Source: Jeotgalibacillus sp. R-1-5s-1 (GTDB lineage: Bacteria > Bacillota > Bacilli > Bacillales > Jeotgalibacillaceae). From it: DNA of 64,000 nt. The notes beneath the pieces are model-generated. The model saw only the letters and a list, made by a program, of their open reading frames with translations, made no database searches and had not been told where the DNA came from. Positions within the stretch are counted from its first letter, which is position 1. The number at the start of each line of letters is the position of its first letter. A program made the translations under genes and the position numbers. The stretch is taken from contig NZ_SORW01000028.1 in assembly GCF_004405105.1 (NCBI RefSeq), forward strand, positions 1-64,000, in the 5' to 3' direction. Of this stretch, positions 58,899 through 64,000 are shown piece after piece.

Positions 58899-59585
58899 AT
58901 GAGGTGCCTCGTATGTCACGAGAGATTGGCTGTAGATATTGGCTGGTCGGACTTGTTTTCACCTCCGGATCCCGATCCGTTTTGTGAAAGATGCAGACGA
59001 AAACTTGTCAGAATTGATGATGATCATAAATGCAGTCTTTGCTCACGAAAAATGGACGTATTGACTGATGCCTGTGAAGATTGTGAGAGATGGGCGAGAC
59101 ATCCGGTTTATGGAAAGGTTCTTGATAAAAACTTCGCAATATATGAATACAATGACGAGCTGAAGGAGTTAATTAAAACGTTGAAATACAGTGGTGACTA
59201 TGCTCTGGCAGGATGCTTCCAGAAAGAGATGAGACAGACTGTGAAAAAATTAAAGGGAATAGACTTGATTGTGCCTGTTCCTCTTAGTGAACAAAAGCTT
59301 AAAGAAAGGGGATTTAATCAGACGGAAGCATTTTTGGCTGAAGCAGGAATTCTTTTTCAGCCGTTTCTTCAGCGGATGAATGATCAGGGTAGGTCGCAGG
59401 CAAAAAAGAATAAACGAGACAGACATACCGGACAAAATCCTTTTAAAACGGATGAGCATGTTAGAGGTCAATCCATTTTAATCGTTGACGACCTGTACAC
59501 AACGGGCACAACCATACGTCATGCAGCATGGACATTAAAACGTGCAGGGGCAGACAGGATTTATTCGCTGACTATTGGACGCTGA
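58899..59585 (+). CDS. comFC: Competence protein ComFC (phosphoribosyltransferase fold)
   Basis: A 228-residue protein. An N-terminal double zinc finger (CLVCHE, CERCRR, CSLCSR, CEDCER) is followed by a PRTase-type domain with the PRPP loop ILIVDDLYTTGTT and VPVPLSEQKLKERGFNQTE. ComFC works with ComFA in transformation; the PRTase fold may bind DNA or nucleotides. It begins two bases after the comFA stop, so the two are coupled. Confidence 0.92.
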   Translation: MRCLVCHERLAVDIGWSDLFSPPDPDPFCERCRRKLVRIDDDHKCSLCSRKMDVLTDACEDCERWARHPVYGKVLDKNFAIYEYNDELKELIKTLKYSGDYALAGCFQKEMRQTVKKLKGIDLIVPVPLSEQKLKERGFNQTEAFLAEAGILFQPFLQRMNDQGRSQAKKNKRDRHTGQNPFKTDEHVRGQSILIVDDLYTTGTTIRHAAWTLKRAGADRIYSLTIGR

Positions 59586-59679
59586 TAAAAAGTAATTACT
59601 GATAAAGTCCTATAACCCACCTTCCACTTATCTGCCTTTTGATATATACTGAAGAAAAGAATCGAAGGAGGGCTTTTTT

Positions 59680-60093
59680 ATGGCTGAACTGCGTAATTGC
59701 CCGAAATGTGATGCGATTTTCAACTTTAATGGTTTGCGGGATGTGTGTCCTTCCTGTCATAAACAGGAGGAGGAATTATTTGAGATTGTGTACCGTTTTC
59801 TCAGGCAGCGTGAGAATCGTGCTGCTACGATGGAACGGATTGAGGAAGTGACTGGAGCTGACTCGAGCCTTCTATATAAATGGGTTCGTAAGCGCAGATT
59901 ACACCCTGCCCAGTTTCCCGGACTCGGTTATCCGTGTGATAACTGCGGGACGCTGATCACGCAGGGGAAACTTTGCAGAACTTGTACGGATAATATTAAA
60001 AATGATTTGAAGCAGCATGATTCAAACGTAGCATTTAGAGAAGCTGTTGAAAAATCGGGTAAGAAAACATATCTTTCAAACCGGGATCGTTAA
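59680..60093 (+). CDS. yvyF: Flagellar operon protein YvyF
   Basis: A 137-residue protein with two zinc ribbons: CPKCDAIFNFNGLRDVCPSCH at the N-terminus and CDNCGTLITQGKLCRTC near 87-105. A winged-helix-like middle has EEVTGADSSLLYKWVRKRRL. It belongs to the TIGR03826 family that sits before flgM in Bacillales. YvyF is reported to influence FlgM/SigD control in B. subtilis, though its role is not settled. RBS AAGGAGGG. A hairpin and SigD promoter separate it from flgM. Confidence 0.9.
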   Translation: MAELRNCPKCDAIFNFNGLRDVCPSCHKQEEELFEIVYRFLRQRENRAATMERIEEVTGADSSLLYKWVRKRRLHPAQFPGLGYPCDNCGTLITQGKLCRTCTDNIKNDLKQHDSNVAFREAVEKSGKKTYLSNRDR

Positions 60094-60096
60094 TAG

Positions 60097-60141
60097 AAGG
60101 CGCATGGGACTTTTTTTCTAATTTCCCCATGCGTCTTTAAT
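60097..60141 (+). terminator. Terminator after yvyF
   Basis: AAGGCGCATGGG and CCCATGCGTCTT pair (one G:T) with a T-rich 17-base loop, then TTAATTTATTTTT. The end of this hairpin overlaps the -35 region of the following SigD promoter. Confidence 0.75.
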
Positions 60142-60162
60142 TTATTTTTAAATTGCCGATAT
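60137..60162 (+). promoter_or_regulatory. SigD-type flagellar promoter before flgM
   Basis: A perfect -10 GCCGATAT at 60155-60162 lies 14 bases after a -35-like TTAA (consensus TAAA). The spacing fits SigD. It would give SigD-driven, self-adjusting expression of flgM, flgN, flgK and flgL, as in B. subtilis. Confidence 0.88.
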
Positions 60163-60207
60163 ACTTAATAACGATAACCTTTAGTTCAAGGAAAGCAGGT
60201 GAAATCA

Positions 60208-60471
60208 ATGAAAATTAATCCGTTAAATAATAGTGCGATCAATCCGTACAAACGCCAGCAGGCGAAGGTGGAGCAGGCGGAAGCACAGAAGCAGAAAACA
60301 ACGGATAAGCTTGAGATTTCCAATCAGGCAAAAGAATTACTCGGTAATGGACGTATTCAGGCTGAGCGCAGGGAGAAAGTCGATCAGCTGAAATCGGAGG
60401 TTGAGAACGGCACTTATAAGGCAGATCCGAAAAAAACCGCTGAAGATCTTCTTAAGTTTTTCAGAAGCTAA
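60208..60471 (+). CDS. flgM: Anti-sigma-D factor FlgM
   Basis: An 87-residue, highly polar protein from ATG 60208 (RBS AGGTGA; the GTG at 60199 overlaps it). The N-terminus MKINPLNNSAINPYKRQQ and the C-terminal helices (KLEISNQAKELL ... RREKVDQLKSEVENGTYKADPKKTAEDLLKF) are standard for FlgM, which holds SigD inactive until the hook-basal body is complete. First gene after the SigD promoter. Confidence 0.93.
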   Translation: MKINPLNNSAINPYKRQQAKVEQAEAQKQKTTDKLEISNQAKELLGNGRIQAERREKVDQLKSEVENGTYKADPKKTAEDLLKFFRS

Positions 60472-60488
60472 TATAAAGGAGTCCCCAC

Positions 60489-60959
60489 ATGAGCAAACCA
60501 CTACTTGAAACCCTTGACCAGCTGATTCAGTTACATCAGGATTTTCTGAAAGTGGCTGAAGAGAAAGCAGATGTTCTGAAAAATAAAGATGTATCTGAAC
60601 TACAGGTGATCCTGAAAAAAGAACAGACATATGTAGCGGCCATTCAGACATTGGAAAAAAGACGTATGGAACAGGCTTCTTCTTTTATCAGCAAAGACAA
60701 TGCAACACTTGCTGACATTATTGAAGAAGCCGAACCTTTGTTAAAACAGCATTTGGAGCAAAAACGTGATGAATTGATACTGGCTGTAGCAAATCTGGCA
60801 CAGCAGAATGAACTGAATAGAGAATTAACAATTACTTCACTACAGTTTGTCAATATGACAATTAATATGCTTCGTCCAAAAAACGATACGATGAACTATT
60901 CAAATATGAAGAGAAAACCGCAGCGGATGAATCAGTCAATGTTTGATTCCCGTACCTGA
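60489..60959 (+). CDS. flgN: Flagellar chaperone FlgN
   Basis: A 156-residue, mostly helical protein with a FlgN-domain pattern (LLETLDQLIQLHQDFLKVAEEKADVLKNKDV). It is the export chaperone for the hook-filament junction proteins FlgK and FlgL, which are encoded directly after it. RBS AAGGAGTC. The C-terminal 20 residues are polar and probably flexible. Confidence 0.9.
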   Translation: MSKPLLETLDQLIQLHQDFLKVAEEKADVLKNKDVSELQVILKKEQTYVAAIQTLEKRRMEQASSFISKDNATLADIIEEAEPLLKQHLEQKRDELILAVANLAQQNELNRELTITSLQFVNMTINMLRPKNDTMNYSNMKRKPQRMNQSMFDSRT

Positions 60960-60980
60960 GGATAACGGAGGGACTATTCA

Positions 60981-62633
60981 ATGAGAGCAACTTTCCAGGG
61001 GCTTGAAGCCGCAAAACGTGCCATTTTTACACAACAGAGTGCCCTGTATACAACAGGCCACAATATTGCCAATGCAAATACGCCGGGCTTTTCCCGTCAG
61101 CGTATTGACTTTAAAGCAACAGACGGATTCCCGACTGCAGCGATGAACCGTCCTGAAATGCCGGGACAGGTTGGTACAGGTGTAGAAGCTGGTGCCGTTC
61201 AGCGTTACCGGGATACATTTCTTGATATGCAGTACCGTCAGCAAAATACAGGGCTTGGCTACTGGAGCTCACAGGCACAGGGGCTTCACCGGATGGAAGA
61301 AGTGATGAATGAACCTTCCGATCAGGGTCTTTCGAAGGTTCTTGATCAGTTCTGGTCCTCTCTTGAAGATTTATCCGTTAACCCGGAGGATGCTGGAGCA
61401 CGTGCTGTCGTACTTCAGCGCGGTCAGGCTGTTGCCGAAACGTTTAATTATCTGAACGACCGTCTATCTGTCAATAAAAAGGATATCGGTGCACAGATTG
61501 ATAATACGAACTTTGGTGTAAACGGTATTTTACGTCAGATCCATGCTTTAAATCAGCAGATTGGTGATATTGAGCCGAACGGTTATTTGCCAAACGATCT
61601 TTATGATCAGCGTGACAAGCTTGTAGACGAACTGTCTGAACACGTTTCAATTCGTGTGAGCTATACGAGCAGCGGTGGAAATTCAGGTGGAGCAGCACAG
61701 GGCAAGGCCACGATTGAGCTGCTGGATGCCAATCTCAAGCCAATGGCTTTTCTTGTAGATGGCAAAGTGGATCAGGTAAACCAGGTTAAAGTTCAGATGG
61801 ACGACACGAAAAATCACGTTGTATCTGTCAGCGTAGGTTCTTTTGCAGCGAATGGGAATTTTAACGCTGAACGAACATTTGATATGAACCAGTTTACTTC
61901 GCAGGGATCACTGCTCGGGCATATCCACAATTTTGGTTACACTACAGACACGACGGATCCAACAAATCAGAACGTTGAGGTGAAGGGCAATTATCCGGAA
62001 ATGCTGGATGAAATTGATCTGATTGCCTTTAACTTTGCGGATGCTTTTAATAAAGTTCACCGGGCAGGATTCAGCCTTGAAGATATTACATCAGGAACGA
62101 AAACAAACAGAGACTTTTTTACCGGCATGAACTACCTTCCGCCAGTTGATCCAATGGATCCAAATGAGGTGCCAGTTATTGACCCGGCTTCACTCAAAGG
62201 TTTTGCCGCAGCCATTAAATTAAGCAATCAACTTTCAAACAATCCTGAAAGAATTGCCGCAGCAGCAGAATCAGAGGCAACACCGGGAGTTGCTTTCTCC
62301 GGAAATGGAAGAAATGCTCTTGAAATGGCGAGGGTCAAGGATGCCATGATGAGTTTTAATGGTCAGCAAACGAGCGTGTCAAACTATTACCAGGGCGTCA
62401 TTGGTAATATGGGGGTTAAGACGTCTGAAGCGGACCGTCTCGGTGGCAACAACCTGATTCTTCTTGATTCCATCCAACGTAACCGTGATTCAGTCAGCTC
62501 TGTTTCTCTCGATGAGGAAATGACAAATATGATCAAATACCAGCAGGCGTTTAATGCTGCTTCGCGTAATATTACAGTTGTCGATGAAATGCTTGATAAA
62601 ATCATTAATGGAATGGGCCTTGTCGGCCGGTAA
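60981..62633 (+). CDS. flgK: Flagellar hook-associated protein 1, FlgK
   Basis: A 550-residue protein. The N-terminal rod/hook motif GLEAAKRAIFTQQSALYTTGHNIANANTPGFSRQRI and the C-terminal VSLDEEMTNMIKYQQAFNAASRNITVVDEMLDKII form the coiled D0 domain. The middle is variable. Together with FlgL it makes the junction between hook and filament. RBS ACGGAGGG. It follows flgN by 21 bases. Confidence 0.95.
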   Translation: MRATFQGLEAAKRAIFTQQSALYTTGHNIANANTPGFSRQRIDFKATDGFPTAAMNRPEMPGQVGTGVEAGAVQRYRDTFLDMQYRQQNTGLGYWSSQAQGLHRMEEVMNEPSDQGLSKVLDQFWSSLEDLSVNPEDAGARAVVLQRGQAVAETFNYLNDRLSVNKKDIGAQIDNTNFGVNGILRQIHALNQQIGDIEPNGYLPNDLYDQRDKLVDELSEHVSIRVSYTSSGGNSGGAAQGKATIELLDANLKPMAFLVDGKVDQVNQVKVQMDDTKNHVVSVSVGSFAANGNFNAERTFDMNQFTSQGSLLGHIHNFGYTTDTTDPTNQNVEVKGNYPEMLDEIDLIAFNFADAFNKVHRAGFSLEDITSGTKTNRDFFTGMNYLPPVDPMDPNEVPVIDPASLKGFAAAIKLSNQLSNNPERIAAAAESEATPGVAFSGNGRNALEMARVKDAMMSFNGQQTSVSNYYQGVIGNMGVKTSEADRLGGNNLILLDSIQRNRDSVSSVSLDEEMTNMIKYQQAFNAASRNITVVDEMLDKIINGMGLVGR

Positions 62634-62650
62634 GGGAGGGAACTGATTAA

Positions 62651-63733
62651 ATGAGAATTACACAATCCATGCTCAGCAATAACTCGCTTCGTCATTTAAG
62701 TGAGAGCTATAAAAGAATGCAGACGTATCAGGATCAGCTGAACACAGGTAAAAAAATCACAAAACCTTCCCAGGATCCGGTCGTGGCGATGAAGGGAATC
62801 CGTTACCGTACAGAGGTGACGGAAACCCGCCAGTACCTTGAACGAAACCTTTCACAGGTATACAGCTGGGTTGAAAACTCAGATACGTCGCTTGATAAAG
62901 TTGGCGCAACGCTCTCCAGAATGCGGGAACTCACCGTTCAGGCATCAAATGATACATATGAGGCAAATCAGCGCCGTGCCATTTCAGATGAAGTGTCGCA
63001 GCTGATTGAACATGTGGGGACGATTACAAATACTAAGGTCAATAATCAGTATATTTTCAATGGGACAGATACGATTACACAGCCTTATAATTCGGAGGAA
63101 GTGTTTGTCGATCATGCTGATTATGGAACATTTGCACCTGAAGATATTGCGATCGGCTATGATGGAGAGTCTTATTTCTATGATGGCGCAGGCCTTTATG
63201 TCGGAAAAGATGATCCATCCAAAACGATCGCATTCGATGGAACAAACTTTGTCGATCAGGCAGGTGCAGTGCTTGAAGAGGATGAGACAATTCTGATGCA
63301 AAAGAATATGCTCCCTTCAAACAACGAATCCGTTGAAATTGAAATTATGAAGGGCATTTCACTTGGTGTTAATATCCGTCCTCAGGATGTCTTTACGCCA
63401 GCCTTTTTCGGGGATATGAAGGTTTTGTTAAATAAACTTGAATCCGGCGAATCAAATGAGGAGCTCAGTCCGTTTCTAAGCAAACTAGACCGGCATATGG
63501 ATGCTTTTGTTGCTGAACGTGCAAATATTGGAGCGAAATACAACCGCGTTGAAATGATTGAGACGCGCCTGTCAGAACAGGAAGTGACGGCTACACGTGT
63601 TATGTCTGAGAATGAAGATATTGATGCAGAACGTGTGATCATCGATATGCTGTCAGAAGAAACACTTTTACGTGCAACCCTTTCTACAAGCGCACGGATT
63701 ATCCAGCCTACATTGATGGATTTTCTCCGATAA
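62651..63733 (+). CDS. flgL: Flagellar hook-associated protein 3, FlgL
   Basis: A 360-residue flagellin-like protein. It has the N-terminal MRITQSMLSNNSLRHLSESYKRM and LNTGKKITKPSQDPV, the conserved RELTVQASNDTYEANQRRAISDEV, and a C-terminal coiled segment ending LSTSARIIQPTLMDFLR. It forms the second layer of the hook-filament junction. RBS AAGGGAGGGA. It follows flgK by 17 bases. Confidence 0.95.
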   Translation: MRITQSMLSNNSLRHLSESYKRMQTYQDQLNTGKKITKPSQDPVVAMKGIRYRTEVTETRQYLERNLSQVYSWVENSDTSLDKVGATLSRMRELTVQASNDTYEANQRRAISDEVSQLIEHVGTITNTKVNNQYIFNGTDTITQPYNSEEVFVDHADYGTFAPEDIAIGYDGESYFYDGAGLYVGKDDPSKTIAFDGTNFVDQAGAVLEEDETILMQKNMLPSNNESVEIEIMKGISLGVNIRPQDVFTPAFFGDMKVLLNKLESGESNEELSPFLSKLDRHMDAFVAERANIGAKYNRVEMIETRLSEQEVTATRVMSENEDIDAERVIIDMLSEETLLRATLSTSARIIQPTLMDFLR

Positions 63734-63749
63734 AAAATGAGGTGAGTGT

Positions 63750-64000
63750 ATGATCCCATCAATGCTGCAATACAATATCACCAATGCCAGAACAGGTATC
63801 AACTATAACCAGCCTGTTATGAATATAAAGCAGCCAAAAGCGACACTGGACATTAAGCAGCCAAAAGCGGATATGACGATTTCGACGACACCATCAAAAC
63901 TTTTGATCGATCAGACGGAGGCATTTGCTGCTATGGATCGTCTTGATCCACTTCGCAGAGCTAAAGAATATGTAGATAAAATCATGGCCGAATATCCTGA
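63750..64000 (+). CDS. yviE: YviE-like (DUF6470) flagellar-locus protein, 5' part only
   Basis: Eighty-three codons are visible before the window ends. The start ATG at 63750 has RBS GAGGTGAG. The peptide begins MIPSMLQYNITNARTGIN and includes the paired motif IKQPKATLDIKQPKADMTI, typical of YviE. Position after flgL and before the expected fliW and csrA genes supports this. Function unknown. Confidence 0.87.
   Translation, partial: MIPSMLQYNITNARTGINYNQPVMNIKQPKATLDIKQPKADMTISTTPSKLLIDQTEAFAAMDRLDPLRRAKEYVDKIMAEYP

Noticed and set aside
63382-63762. Minus-strand 126-codon open frame over the end of flgL
   Set aside because: It is antisense to a well-conserved flgL and its serine/arginine-rich composition is typical of shadow frames.

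Overview
The window looks like a chromosome segment of a low-to-mid GC, flagellated Bacillales bacterium. The gene order degS-degU ... fakB(yviA)-comFA-comFC-yvyF-flgM-flgN-flgK-flgL-yviE, and the nearby tagO, LCP and yvyE genes, match the Bacillus subtilis envelope/competence/flagellum stretch. SecA2-SlaP, an SLH-anchored nucleotidase and the intergenic repeat types suggest a Planococcaceae/Jeotgalibacillus-like member of the order; this is an inference and no 16S gene is present. No tRNA, rRNA or CRISPR array was seen.

Region by region. 1-0.19 kb: the end of an IS3-type insertion sequence. 0.2-4.3 kb (minus): yfhO, a gtrA-like flippase gene and csbB, the three parts of a lipid-linked sugar system known to glycosylate lipoteichoic acid. 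4.4-12.7 kb: an SLH-domain 5'-nucleotidase (minus), then a plus-strand group of secreted wall proteins (M23 peptidase, NAGPA-type phosphodiester glycosidase, CAP protein, NlpC/P60 hydrolase). All four carry the same roughly 70-residue accessory module. 12.9-16.2 kb (minus): secA2-slaP, the accessory secretion pair tied to S-layer export. 16.4-30.8 kb (plus): a Wzx/Wzy polysaccharide cluster headed by a TagO/WecA-type transferase. It carries a complete predicted route to UDP-ManNAc3NAcA (dehydrogenase, oxidoreductase, aminotransferase, acetyltransferase, 2-epimerase), a Wzz-like chain-length protein, flippase, polymerase, three glycosyltransferases and galU. 30.9-38.0 kb (minus): SpoIID/LytB protein, SH3b protein, eight-SH3b amidase, an LCP ligase and YvyE. 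38.3-40.2 kb (plus): degS-degU. 40.5-45.4 kb: trehalose genes treR, treA, treP, with an unrelated lipoprotein gene between treR and treA. 45.9-56.4 kb (plus): a signalling block made of a serine-kinase-like ATPase, a HAMP sensor, a FapA (DUF342) protein, a STAS protein and a PAS-PP2C phosphatase, followed by a second FapA and a PAS-GGDEF-EAL protein. 56.6-64 kb (plus): fakB/degV-like gene, comFA, comFC and the flgM flagellar operon, cut off inside yviE.

How it works together: most of the first 38 kb builds, decorates, secretes into or remodels the cell wall. DegSU, the partner-switching block, the c-di-GMP enzyme and the flagellar genes form a lifestyle-control half. The most novel-looking items are the shared module of the four wall proteins, the partner-switching/FapA block placed between degU and fakB, and two intergenic arrays of degenerate repeats that share an exact 21-bp spacing but have different consensus sequences.
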